IMG/VR virus record: IMGVR_UViG_3300044612_001141
Location: 1-38,362 of that record
DNA: 38,362 nucleotides
Reading direction: 5' to 3' (one strand)
Origin: a virus
In this document: piece after piece, positions 15,287-23,799 of the stretch
How positions within the stretch are numbered: position 1 is the stretch's first letter
How the letters are laid out: every line of letters begins with the position of its first letter
Position numbers and translations under genes: made by a program
Notes under the pieces: model-generated
Seen by the model: only the letters and a program-made list of their open reading frames with translations
Database searches by the model: none
What the model was told of the DNA's origin: nothing

Positions 15287-15938
15287 TATTCACCCGCCAA
15301 GTCTCGTGCCAGCTGTTCCAACGCTTCTTGAATCTGCAGTTCGTGCTGCGGGCCTTTTACTATCGGAACAAAGTCTTCGACCTTCGGTGTCCTGCCGCGT
15401 GGGCAGTACGGCGCGAGCGTCGCACTGGCCACCAGGCCCGTCTGCCGCCACGTGTCAGGGAGTGGGTGGAAGTGCCGGTGGATCGCAATCCACTCGGCAA
15501 ACTCCCGGCTGTCCATTTCCTGACACAACCGCTTGACCGTCATTCCGAGATGTGCCGCCAGACGAAACAGGAAAACACGCGTCGGGCGGACTGCTAGTTT
15601 TTTGCGAGTTCCTCCACGTCCTTGTCGCTCAGAGCGTTGTGCGCCATCGCCTTTGCAAACAGTGCGTTCAACACGGCAGCCGACTTGCCGGCCAGCAGCG
15701 GAACGTCCGCGTCAGCGAACAACCGCTGGCCCTTGGCGTCAGTCAGGCAGCGTGCCAAAAACTTCGCGCGGAAGTTTTCAACGCCCTTACCCTTGTTAAC
15801 GACCCAGTCGTTCTCGTAGCTGTCTCGCTCGCCGCATGTCATCACGCGAATAAACAAGCTGCCGCTCCACCCAGGGACATTGACCTCGAGAAGGCCTAGG
15901 TCGTCGGCTGCCAGAATCTGTTCTCTTGTTAGTGCCAT
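15286..15938 (-). CDS. Tail assembly chaperone fusion GT (programmed -1 frameshift product)
   Basis: Translation of the G gene (from ATG 15938) can slip -1 at A-AAA-AAC (15603-15597), the last two sense codons before its stop. The new frame then reads LAVRPTRVFLFRLAAHLG and runs in frame into MTVKRLCQEMDSREFAEW to the stop at 15286, giving a fusion of about 217 aa. The T part contains LFRLAAHLGMTV and MDSREFAEWIA, typical of lambda T-like and DUF4035-like tail proteins. In lambda and many siphophages the G/GT ratio is set this way and both coat the tape measure. No start codon for T is needed; the ATG at 15543 has no ribosome site. Confidence 0.85.
15594..15938 (-). CDS. Tail assembly chaperone G (short form)
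   Basis: This is the zero-frame product of 114 aa (MALTREQILAADDLGLLEVNVPGW...VEELAKN). The ELAADDLGLLEVxVPxW beginning and the position just upstream of the tape measure are typical of lambda G-like proteins. It starts 3 bases after the tail-tube-like gene stop, with GGAT as a weak ribosome site. Confidence 0.85.
   Translation of the reverse strand: MALTREQILAADDLGLLEVNVPGWSGSLFIRVMTCGERDSYENDWVVNKGKGVENFRAKFLARCLTDAKGQRLFADADVPLLAGKSAAVLNALFAKAMAHNALSDKDVEELAKN
15597..15603 (-). promoter_or_regulatory. Slippery heptamer A-AAA-AAC (-1 frameshift site)
   Basis: Minus strand codons are GCA AAA AAC TAG. The heptamer A AAA AAC fits the X XXY YYZ rule exactly in the zero frame and is followed at once by the stop codon. 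The -1 frame downstream is open for 103 codons and encodes the T domain. No strong downstream hairpin was recognised by eye. Confidence 0.88.
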
Positions 15939-15941
15939 AGT

Positions 15942-16250
15942 TCATCCAATCAGGTCGAACGTGAACGTGTAACGCGTCACATCGTTGGCAGCCGCAGTGG
16001 CTCCCTTGCCTGTGCATACTGCGTTGTATGTCAAGCTCACGCCGCCGCCGCTGATGCTGAGCGTGCCGTACTGGCCCCAATTAAAAGAACCCGGAGCGAG
16101 ACCCTCGACGCTCACGCTGCCGCCGCTGGGTGCATAGCCGCCGCTGCGACTGACGGGCATGCCGCCGCCAAGCTCCAACTGCACGCTGGTCAGCTCAGTC
16201 AGCGAAGCACCGGCAAACGAAACCGCACAGCCTTGCGAGTACGTCGCCAC
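15942..16250 (-). CDS. Small tail-tube-like protein, paralogue A (102 aa)
   Basis: The start is GTG 16250 with GGAGG at 5 bases spacing. The protein begins MATYSQGCAVSFAGASLTELTSV, matching the neighbour's MASHAQGTTLSFAGANYTVTSV, and ends in a strand YTFTFDLIG. Both proteins are beta-rich, Gly/Ser/Thr-rich and lie where major tail proteins are found (between the tail-completion gene and the chaperones). It is probably a tube or tube-decoration subunit; which paralogue forms the tube is unknown. Confidence 0.65.
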   Translation of the reverse strand: MATYSQGCAVSFAGASLTELTSVQLELGGGMPVSRSGGYAPSGGSVSVEGLAPGSFNWGQYGTLSISGGGVSLTYNAVCTGKGATAAANDVTRYTFTFDLIG

Positions 16251-16264
16251 GGAAACCTCCGTGA

Positions 16265-16633
16265 CTAGACTCGCGCGACCCGGAACGTTGCCTGGCCACG
16301 CGTGGCGTCGTTGACCGTCAGCGTGACGCTCGACGAACTGACGGTCGCGGCCGCCGAAAGCGTCAGGCCGCCAGTAATGGCCAGGGTGCCGGTGGCACCG
16401 TCAGTGATCGGCGCGGTGCCGATGTACTCGATGCTTACCTCGCGGCCCGTGTCGGTGGCGCTGCCCTTCAGCGGTCGATCCATTGTGAGCACGTTGCTGC
16501 CAGCCGATTGCCCAAGGTGCGAAACGTCGATGGTGTCGCCTGCCGACACGTCGGTCATCGAGTAGGTAACGCTCGTCACCGTGTAGTTTGCGCCAGCAAA
16601 AGAAAGCGTCGTGCCCTGAGCGTGGCTTGCCAT
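16265..16633 (-). CDS. Small tail-tube-like protein, paralogue B (122 aa)
   Basis: This 122-aa beta-rich protein (ATG 16633 after GGAG) is related to the 102-aa product of the next gene over the first 20-25 residues and in its strand pattern. It has VSHLGQS and a C-terminal TLTVNDATRGQATFRVARV. At 102-122 aa both are short for a tube protein, although small tube subunits exist. The position after the tail-completion gene supports the call of major tail protein or close relative. Confidence 0.7.
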   Translation of the reverse strand: MASHAQGTTLSFAGANYTVTSVTYSMTDVSAGDTIDVSHLGQSAGSNVLTMDRPLKGSATDTGREVSIEYIGTAPITDGATGTLAITGGLTLSAAATVSSSSVTLTVNDATRGQATFRVARV

Positions 16634-16636
16634 GAA

Positions 16637-17056
16637 TTAGTTCTCCAGCCAAAAGAGGTCGTAGGTTTGTCGAACGAGATAGAGCGAGTTTTCCGCGCCG
16701 TCGATTTCCACTAGGTCGTCGGCCTCGTCCATCAGAAGCGACTGCCGCACCTCCGTATTGTCGAGACTGCCAGCGAACCCATCCAGAACGCGGCGGCACT
16801 TGTCCGCAAGATCCCGTGCCGCCTCGTAGGTCACGCCGTAGACGTAGAGTTCGACCGAGACCTTCGGAAGGCCCACAGGCCCGCTCATCGCCATTTCACG
16901 CAGGACGCGGGCGCGCCGCCAGATGACGATCGGAAACTGGATCGGTGACGGCCCGACGTACCGCAGCGGGTAGATCCGGCCGTTTACCAACGCCTGAACG
17001 TCGGTGTCCGAAATGAGGGCGTTTCTCAGAACCGCCTCGGGAGATTTCAAAGCCAT
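16637..17056 (-). CDS. Tail completion/terminator protein (DUF3168-like)
   Basis: The 139-aa protein starts MALKSPEAVLRNALISDTDVQALVNGRIYPLRYVGP, the usual opening of DUF3168 (gp17-like) tail completion proteins, with RIYP and PIVIWRRAR following, then an EAARDLADKCRRVLDG helix and a final VRQTYDLFW strand. This family caps the tail tube at the neck. The start overlaps the HK97-gp10-like gene stop (TGATG). Confidence 0.8.
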   Translation of the reverse strand: MALKSPEAVLRNALISDTDVQALVNGRIYPLRYVGPSPIQFPIVIWRRARVLREMAMSGPVGLPKVSVELYVYGVTYEAARDLADKCRRVLDGFAGSLDNTEVRQSLLMDEADDLVEIDGAENSLYLVRQTYDLFWLEN

Positions 17057-17607
17057 CAGAACGGCCCTTGGAGTGACTTGATTTTGTCGGCCAGCTCGCG
17101 CGCGGCCTTGTCGAAAGCGTTGGTCATTTCCTCGACCATCAGCGACTCAACACGCTCGCGGGTCTGCTCCCATGCCGATCGGATTGGAGGCCGGCCGTAC
17201 GAGCCGCCGACCGGCATCTTCCCGGTCGACACCCTGCGGCCGTCCTTCGTGCGGCGGAATCGCTCTTTGGTGCCGAACTCGACGAGGCCCTGGTGGTAGC
17301 CCAGCTTTGTGTTGTCGTACGGCTCGTTCATCTTCCGGCCAGACTTGAACCCGAGGATGGCGATACCAACACCGGTTCGCGGGTACCGCTTACTCTTCAC
17401 GGCGATCGACCGCCGGAGGTTCCCGGTAGGGCCTCTCGGCGTGGCTGACTTCAGGGCCTGCAGCGTGCCGCCCTTTTCTGCGGCACGCCTCAGACCGGCG
17501 GCCATGTGCTTCGCGGCGAGGTTCTTTGGCAAAGCCTCGAACGCGTTGCGGATGCTTTCCAGCCCTGGGATGTTCGTCGTGATCCTGATGCCGACTTGTT
17601 CAGCCAT
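17056..17607 (-). CDS. HK97 gp10-like neck/tail protein
   Basis: The 183-aa product has LESIRNAFEALPKNLAAKHMAAGLRRAAEKG at the N-terminus, TPRGPTGNLRRSIAVK, and YHQGLVEFGTKERF, the motif order of HK97-gp10-like proteins, which lie between head closure and tail terminator in siphophages. The ATG at 17607 has GGAG at 7 bases and overlaps the stop of the preceding gene; the upstream extension to 17670 is rejected. Confidence 0.82.
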   Translation of the reverse strand: MAEQVGIRITTNIPGLESIRNAFEALPKNLAAKHMAAGLRRAAEKGGTLQALKSATPRGPTGNLRRSIAVKSKRYPRTGVGIAILGFKSGRKMNEPYDNTKLGYHQGLVEFGTKERFRRTKDGRRVSTGKMPVGGSYGRPPIRSAWEQTRERVESLMVEEMTNAFDKAARELADKIKSLQGPF

Positions 17608-17923
17608 TGCGACGCTCCATGCAAATGGCCTCGTGTTCGGTGCGGTGCCCGTGCTCGAGCAGGCTGGCAATCTCCAGCGTGCGGCCGCGCCACGCGAACC
17701 GCATTTGGCTAGTGAGACCAGGTAGATACCGCAGCCGTAGCCTGTGCGTCACGGTGGTTTCCTGCTGGCCTGCCGACAGGGCCTCGCGGGCCGACACGCC
17801 CTCGACGCTGGCCCACACAGCCGAGGAGTCCGACCACGCCAGCACGGTCTCGCCGAGCGCGTTAGTGCTACCGCTGGCCACCTGCACAGTCACCCGCTCG
17901 CGTAAGTCACCTGGTCGGATCAT
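17600..17923 (-). CDS. Head-tail joining (head closure) protein
   Basis: This 107-aa protein begins MIRPGDLRERVTVQ and has AVWASVEGVSAREALSAGQQE and VTHRLRLRYLPGLTSQMRFAWRGRTLEI. This is the pattern of Phage_H_T_join (SPP1 gp16-like) proteins, which close the portal after packaging. It lies in the expected order before the gp10-like gene, but is separated from the other connector genes by the inserted collagen-fibre module. Confidence 0.87.
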   Translation of the reverse strand: MIRPGDLRERVTVQVASGSTNALGETVLAWSDSSAVWASVEGVSAREALSAGQQETTVTHRLRLRYLPGLTSQMRFAWRGRTLEIASLLEHGHRTEHEAICMERRNG

Positions 17924-17930
17924 GTGGCCC

Positions 17931-18286
17931 TCATAGCTGGCTGGCTTCGACGAACGCCTGGTCGACTTGTTCTTCCGTCAGCCCGAGAGCCGCAGCGAGC
18001 GGAATTAGGAACGGGTGCGATCGCTCGACGTATGGCGCGTATGCCCACTCGACCCTGACGCTGTCCCGCTGAAGAGCGTCAGGAATTGCGTCGATGGCTG
18101 CCTCGACTGCAGCGAGCGACACGCCGTGAGCGACCAGCCACAGGCGTATCTGGCGAGCGGAGACGCTTGCCGGCACGGCTGGCGACTCAGGCTCCACGGC
18201 CTTCTGGTTGATGCCGATGACGTTGCCCGCCTCGTCACGAACTTCCCAGACACGCAGGCCGTCAAGGATGCCGAGATAGGTAGTGA

Positions 18287-18290
<4 letters not shown>
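17931..18290 (-). CDS. Fibre-associated protein of unknown function (119 aa)
   Basis: The start overlaps the collagen-like fibre stop (ATGA 18290-18287), so the two are co-translated. The product has a strand-rich N-terminus ([19 protein letters not shown]) and a helical C-terminus ([41 protein letters not shown]). A region of this type (ARQIRLxLxxxGxxxxxVExxIxxIPD) occurs in small proteins next to fibre genes in other phages and may be a fibre assembly factor or accessory; this is from memory of the pattern and uncertain. Confidence 0.6.
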
Positions 18291-19638
<1,348 letters not shown>

Positions 19639-19642
<4 letters not shown>

Positions 19643-19965
19643 CCGACTACCTCCACGAGGCCCTGCAACGCCGTACGCCGCACGCTGCCGGGTGCATCCC
19701 ACTCAAGACGCCAGCCGTACGTGCCGACCGGCAGGGCGGCTGTCTGCTGCTCCGTCAGGGCAATGTTGACGATACCGGCCGCTGCGTTGGTCAGCGTGGT
19801 CTGGAACGCCGCCACCGTGCTGCCAGTAACGAGCGACGTGATGACGGCCGACACCGTGTAGCCGGTCATCGTCGTAGGCGAGAAGTCGATGGTCGTGCCA
19901 AGCTCGTCGCCACGGCGAAGCGAGAGGCCAAGCTGGCCGGGAAGTTGTGTGTACGTGGAGCTCAT
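19639..19965 (-). CDS. BppU-like Ig-fold protein preceding the collagen-like fibre
   Basis: ATG 19965 overlaps the connector stop (ATGA). The 108-aa protein ([31 protein letters not shown]...) is a paralogue of the 121-aa protein at 10888-11253. It is coupled by GTGA to the collagen-like fibre. The same gene order (BppU-like then fibre) occurs twice in the genome, so this small protein probably anchors its fibre to the particle. Confidence 0.7.
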
Positions 19966-20573
19966 CGGTACGTTCCCCAGCGACATGAGTCGAGCAGCGA
20001 CTTCACACCAAACTCGATTTCCTTGGACACAGTGCCGGTCACGACAGACTCGCGCCGGTCGTACCAGTGAGCCACGAGCATCAGCATGGCGTGACGGATC
20101 TGCGTGGGTACGCTGCGGCCGTCCTCGCCGTACCCGCCCCACCACGTGATCACCACAGCGTTCTCGTCTCGGCGATGCACAGGCCACGCCTGGTCGAAGA
20201 GCGGGCTGATGCCGCCCGGCGTCGAGTGCCGATCGACCCGGTACTCGTTGGACGGGAACACCACCACGGCACCGCTCTCGGTCGTGTAGGTGATCGCCAC
20301 CGAAGTGACGGCATCGGCCGTGGCCATCGGCGGTCGTGGCAACTCAATGTTGTCCATGCCGTTGGGCGGGAATCCGTCCATCCGCATGGTCCACTGCGTG
20401 TGCACCAGCGAGCGGTCCAGACACTCCTCGACCCATGCTCGAGCTGCTGCCACCAGACCCATGATGTAGGTGTTGTCGGCGTCGGTGTCGACGCGCAGGT
20501 GGGCCTTGGCATCCGTGATGGTCACGGGCTCAACGACAGGCTGAGACGATCTGGTGAGGCTGCGGTACGTCAT
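19962..20573 (-). CDS. Head-tail connector protein (gp6/phiE125 gp8-like)
   Basis: This 203-aa protein has VEPVTITDAKAHLRVDTDADNTYIMGLVAAARAWVEECLDRSL at the N-terminus, which is the classical start of gp6-like adaptor proteins, and RHAMLMLVAHWYDRRE near the C-terminus, also typical. These proteins form a ring under the portal. The ATGA overlap links it to the upstream 65-aa gene. Confidence is high from the two conserved segments. Confidence 0.88.
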   Translation of the reverse strand: MTYRSLTRSSQPVVEPVTITDAKAHLRVDTDADNTYIMGLVAAARAWVEECLDRSLVHTQWTMRMDGFPPNGMDNIELPRPPMATADAVTSVAITYTTESGAVVVFPSNEYRVDRHSTPGGISPLFDQAWPVHRRDENAVVITWWGGYGEDGRSVPTQIRHAMLMLVAHWYDRRESVVTGTVSKEIEFGVKSLLDSCRWGTYR

Positions 20574-20767
20574 CGCGTGCGTTTCCTGCGTGGCGTGGCG
20601 TCGGCCGTCTTAACTGGCGTTTCGACAGCAGCGGTTTCAATCAACTGCTGTTGCTTGTCCTCGACTGCAACTTTTCGGGCGATCAGTTCAGCGGCCAGGC
20701 CGCCGGGTATGTCGACCGTCTGGCCGGAGCAATAGGAACGCCACGACCGTACAAACTTCAGTTTCAC
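20570..20767 (-). CDS. Small basic protein in head module (65 aa)
   Basis: The start is GTG 20767, overlapping the glycosyltransferase-like stop (GTGA), with AGGA at 5 bases. The sequence starts VKLKFVRSWRSYCSGQTVDIPGGLAAELIARKVA, a pattern common in short proteins found in this part of head modules in other phages (unknown function), and ends ATPRRKRTR. It may aid capsid or neck assembly; no evidence for more. Confidence 0.7.
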   Translation of the reverse strand: MKLKFVRSWRSYCSGQTVDIPGGLAAELIARKVAVEDKQQQLIETAAVETPVKTADATPRRKRTR

Positions 20768-21501
20768 GATTGTCCTACGCTCCATGCAGTTTCGGGTGCC
20801 TTGTTCGCTTTCATCCAGTCGCCCGTGTATTGGAAAACAGGCTTGCCGAGATCCCGGCCCGGCCAGGTCACGACGTACTCTCCGTGCCCGATTGACACTC
20901 GCGGCGTTACGAAAACCTTGTTGCCAGAGTCTCGCCACGTGCGCCAGAAGCCTATGTCCGAGTCCACGCGGCCATCGCCGTAGCTGCCCTGTGGGTCTGG
21001 CTCTTCCCAGAACCATGGCTTCTTCATTCGCTTGAGCGCCGCTGTCGAAATGATCGTGCATCCGAAGTGGGCGGAGTCCACTTGCTGCACAGGCTCGGCA
21101 AACCATGTGGCCGGCAGGGTGCTGGCACCGCCCTCGGGCGGATTGTCGAGCGTGCCCAAGAGCGTGAGCATCGGCCGCCCGTCTTCCCGTTTCACCTGCA
21201 GCGGCGCGAGTGCGTCACACTGGAACGCCAGAGCCATAGCGAACAGCTGCTCGATGTCCTGCCGGGAGACGAACGTGTCGTAGTCGAGCGTGATGATGTA
21301 CTCGCACTGGTCGACGAACTGTTCCATCATCCGCGTGAGCACCTGGCTCCAGAACGCACCCTGGCCGAGCGTGGGCCGGATGCCGAGCGGCATCAGGGCC
21401 TGAGCCCAGCCGAAAAGGTTGGCCAACGGGCCGAACCTCGGGCCAGACAGAATCGCTTCCGCACGGATCTCGACCTCGGTGCCGCCGACCTTGATAAGCA
21501 C
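20764..21501 (-). CDS. Glycosyltransferase-like protein inside the head module
   Basis: The start is GTG 21501, with GGAG at 7 bases spacing; a TTG at 21507 would add two codons but sits too close to the site. The 245-aa product has EYIITLDYDTFVSRQDIEQLFAMA with a DYD motif (73-75), the metal-nucleotide-sugar DxD signature of GT-A enzymes. It also has VDSDIGFWRTWRDSG and VTPRVSIGHGEYVVTWPG, resembling acceptor/catalytic segments. It lies between a terminator after the capsid gene and the connector genes. It could glycosylate the virion or a host surface structure; a structural relative without activity is also possible. Confidence 0.65.
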   Translation of the reverse strand: MLIKVGGTEVEIRAEAILSGPRFGPLANLFGWAQALMPLGIRPTLGQGAFWSQVLTRMMEQFVDQCEYIITLDYDTFVSRQDIEQLFAMALAFQCDALAPLQVKREDGRPMLTLLGTLDNPPEGGASTLPATWFAEPVQQVDSAHFGCTIISTAALKRMKKPWFWEEPDPQGSYGDGRVDSDIGFWRTWRDSGNKVFVTPRVSIGHGEYVVTWPGRDLGKPVFQYTGDWMKANKAPETAWSVGQS

Positions 21502-21518
21502 AGGCAAACTCCAAAAGA

Positions 21519-21552
21519 GAACGGGCGGTTCTCGCGTGAGAACCGCCCGTTC
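21519..21552 (-). terminator. Strong hairpin after the major capsid gene
   Basis: Perfect 15-bp stem (arms GAACGGGCGGTTCTC and its complement) with a 4-base loop, followed on the minus strand by TCTCTTTTGG. This fits a partial intrinsic terminator or mRNA-stabilising hairpin that would keep capsid transcript above downstream gene levels. The start codon of the next gene lies 18 bases beyond the stem. Confidence 0.8.
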
Positions 21553-21577
21553 AGGATTGCACTGCTGTCAAGCTGGA

Positions 21578-22915
21578 TCAGACGCCACGGAGGGCGATGA
21601 CCGGGCCGGCGACCGTCGAGCTGCCGATCGTGTGGTGGGAAATTCCCACCCGAGCGATCGCCCGGATCACGGTCTGGTCGGACAGGAAGTTGACCTGGTC
21701 GCTGCTCTGGATCTCCAGACCCGCACGGGTGCCGTAGATCGAGGAGTTGGCCAGATCGCCGTAAAGGGCCATGACCTTGCCGGTGGCATCGTCGCTGCCC
21801 GGAAGCTGGTCGGTGAACACGACCGGCGAGCCGAGGAACGTGAGGCCGAGGCCCTGCGACAGGCCGACCGAACCACCCTGGTTCAGGTCGAGGGCCTGCA
21901 TGCAGGTAGCGAAGAAGTACGGCGAGCAGTACCACTTGGCACCCGCCCGGCTGTGCTGCGGAACGGCAGCCATCATGGCGAGCAGGTTCGCCTTGGTCAC
22001 CTCGTCCGGCGTGTCACCGGCAGCGGCCACAAGCGACGCCGCGTAGTCGTAGGTCGTCACCTCGCTCGCCGTGGTGGTCTTGAGCAGACCGCCAGCGTAC
22101 GAGGTGACAATACCCGCGACAGCCGGAGCGTTGCTCGGGTTACCGAGCCACGCAGCCGCCTCCACGGCGTTGCTGATGCCGAGGGCCAGCTCAGCAGCGA
22201 TCCAGTCGGCGATCGAGACGATCGAGTCCTGGAGCAGCTCGCTGGAGACCACCACGGCGGCGCCCAGCTTCTTGGCCGTCACGGTCACCTGGCTGGCCGA
22301 GGGATCGGCCGGGGTGATCGCGGAGTTTTCCGAGATCCACCCGCCGCTCACGCCCGCAGTGCGCTTCGGGAAGAGCACCACGTCCGACGGCATCTGAACG
22401 CTGGTGGCGTTCTGCGCGAAGGCCGAGTATTGCTCGACGAGACGCAGCACGGTGCTCGACAGCACGTCGGGCACGAAGTTCGCACCGGCACCGGACGCAC
22501 CACCGAGGGCACGCACCTCGACGCCGTGGTCTTCGCACCACCGCTTGGCGTGAGCGTCGCCGCTCTTCGCCTTGAACCACATGCCCGCCTTGTAGGCGTC
22601 CTCGGCCTTGCCGAACGCACGGAGCCGACCGGAGAACGGAACCGCCTCGACGCGGGCCTGCTCGCTGCGAGCCTCGGTCGCATCAGGCGCCGGCGTGCAG
22701 CGGTCGACCACCGCCCGGAGGTTCTTGGCCGACTCGGCGACCGACTTCTCGAAGTCCACCTTCTTGGCGAGCTCACCGGCCCGCTTGTTCAGCTGCTCGA
22801 GCTCGAGGTCTCGCTCGGCGATCTTGTCGGCGTCGTCAGACTCGACAGCCCGAACGGCGTCGATGCGGTTGGCAAGGGTAACGGCTTCGTCCTGAAGCTT
22901 CTTGAGATTGTCCAT
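21578..22915 (-). CDS. HK97-family major capsid protein
   Basis: This 445-aa protein has an N-terminal coiled-coil delta-like domain (1-60, LKKLQDEAVTLANRIDAV...RAGELAKKVDFEKSV), then a linker, and the HK97 fold: DVLSSTVLRLVEQYSAFAQNATSVQMPSD, GGWISENSAITPADPSASQVTVTAKKLGAAVVVSSELLQDS and a C-terminal GKVMALYGDLANSSIYGTRAGLEIQSSDQVNFLSDQTVIRAIARVG. The N-terminal part is probably removed by the neighbouring protease. The start at 22915 has GGAGGAG 11 bases upstream; the longer frame is a shadow overlapping the small zinc-ribbon gene. Confidence 0.95.
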   Translation of the reverse strand: MDNLKKLQDEAVTLANRIDAVRAVESDDADKIAERDLELEQLNKRAGELAKKVDFEKSVAESAKNLRAVVDRCTPAPDATEARSEQARVEAVPFSGRLRAFGKAEDAYKAGMWFKAKSGDAHAKRWCEDHGVEVRALGGASGAGANFVPDVLSSTVLRLVEQYSAFAQNATSVQMPSDVVLFPKRTAGVSGGWISENSAITPADPSASQVTVTAKKLGAAVVVSSELLQDSIVSIADWIAAELALGISNAVEAAAWLGNPSNAPAVAGIVTSYAGGLLKTTTASEVTTYDYAASLVAAAGDTPDEVTKANLLAMMAAVPQHSRAGAKWYCSPYFFATCMQALDLNQGGSVGLSQGLGLTFLGSPVVFTDQLPGSDDATGKVMALYGDLANSSIYGTRAGLEIQSSDQVNFLSDQTVIRAIARVGISHHTIGSSTVAGPVIALRGV

Positions 22916-22964
22916 GTGCGGTGATTCTCCTCCGGCGGTATTGCCGATGGAGTCAACGCTACGG

Positions 22965-23135
22965 CTAGGGCCGTGGCCCCTTGCAGAACCGCACTTCGGA
23001 ATGTGTTGTTTTGACAAACGCCACGCCGCGAGCGCCGCACCTCGGACAACGAAGATACCGCTGCCGCTCGTTGCCGACCGGCCTGCTGGATCGGCACCGC
23101 AGACGCTCACCGCACTGGCACCGAACGTCAGACAT
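22965..23135 (-). CDS. Tiny zinc-ribbon protein (56 aa) between protease and capsid genes
   Basis: The gene is short and easily missed. ATG 23135 overlaps the protease stop by 8 bases, with GAGG about 8 bases upstream. The protein (MSDVRCQCGERLRCRSS... YLRCPRCGARGVAFVKTTHSEVRFCKGPRP) has CQCG near residues 6-9 and CPRCG at 30-34, a pattern of Zn ribbons such as the Com/Ogr type. The rest is Arg-rich. It may be a translational regulator, or a small assembly protein. The pattern is seen directly; the function is inferred. Confidence 0.7.
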   Translation of the reverse strand: MSDVRCQCGERLRCRSSRPVGNERQRYLRCPRCGARGVAFVKTTHSEVRFCKGPRP

Positions 23136-23799
23136 TTCGCAGCCTCAGAGTCCACGCCGCAGCGGCGTCACGGGCCAGGGAACGCACGGCCCTCTTAACC
23201 TCCACCTCGGCCTCGGCGTCGGCCTCGATAGCCACTGCCTGGGCCGCCAGCCACGCCTCATACGAGCGCTGAGCAACAACAGCAGAAGTGGCACTGCCAT
23301 AGGCTGGAACGTTTACTGGGCCGACTTCGTACAGGCCAGAAGCCTCGACGATTTCGCGGATAGCCTTGCCGTTTTCGTCAGTCGTGAACCGCTCGCCCTT
23401 CTGACTTACTGTGAATGCAAATGAGCTTCCGCGCAAATTTCGAGAACGCACGAGGGCAAGAACGTCCCGGCCGGCCGAAGTATCCGGCGGCTCTACGACG
23501 TAGGAGATTCCGCGATCATCAGCGATGATCTCAAGCGTGCCAGCAGACTCGCGGCCTAGCAGCTTGTCGCTGTTGTGGTTGTAGTAGCTGAGGATCTCTC
23601 CCTTGCCACGCTGGCGGTTCAGCACCTTGTCGAAGGAACCAGGCAATATTCGCTCCCTAAAACCGCCGAGGTCGAGGGAAAGGCGGTTGTAGGGCACCGC
23701 CAGCCCACGGATCGCTTCTCGCCCGCTGGAGCGAGTCTCAATCGTCAGCTCGCACTCAGGTGCCTCGTCTACGGTCAGGCAGCGGCGTTCAATTTCCAT
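23128..23799 (-). CDS. HK97-type prohead protease (U35)
   Basis: The 223-aa product has EAIRGLAVPYNRLSLDLGGFRERILPGSF (26-56), YYNHNSDKLLGRESAGTLEI with H75, and RSRNLRGSSFAFTV with Ser125/126. These are the His and Ser segments of the prohead protease family, which cleaves the delta domain of the capsid precursor and then itself. The start ATG 23799 is inside the portal gene end (11-base overlap) and has GAGGAGG upstream; the extension to 23853 is a shadow. Confidence 0.93.
   Translation of the reverse strand: MEIERRCLTVDEAPECELTIETRSSGREAIRGLAVPYNRLSLDLGGFRERILPGSFDKVLNRQRGKGEILSYYNHNSDKLLGRESAGTLEIIADDRGISYVVEPPDTSAGRDVLALVRSRNLRGSSFAFTVSQKGERFTTDENGKAIREIVEASGLYEVGPVNVPAYGSATSAVVAQRSYEAWLAAQAVAIEADAEAEVEVKRAVRSLARDAAAAWTLRLRNV

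Noticed and set aside
15286-15543. T as an independent gene starting at ATG 15543
   Set aside because: No ribosome site; the frame is open upstream to the slippery heptamer and the family-typical residues lie before that ATG.
20768-21106. N-terminal extension of the 65-aa head-module gene
   Set aside because: It is antiparallel in content to the glycosyltransferase frame and lacks a ribosome site; the GTGA overlap at 20767 decides the start.
22916-23155. Long N-terminal extension of the capsid gene to 23155
   Set aside because: The ATG at 22915 has GGAGGAG and the proper delta-domain start; the extension is out of frame with the small zinc-ribbon gene that occupies this stretch.
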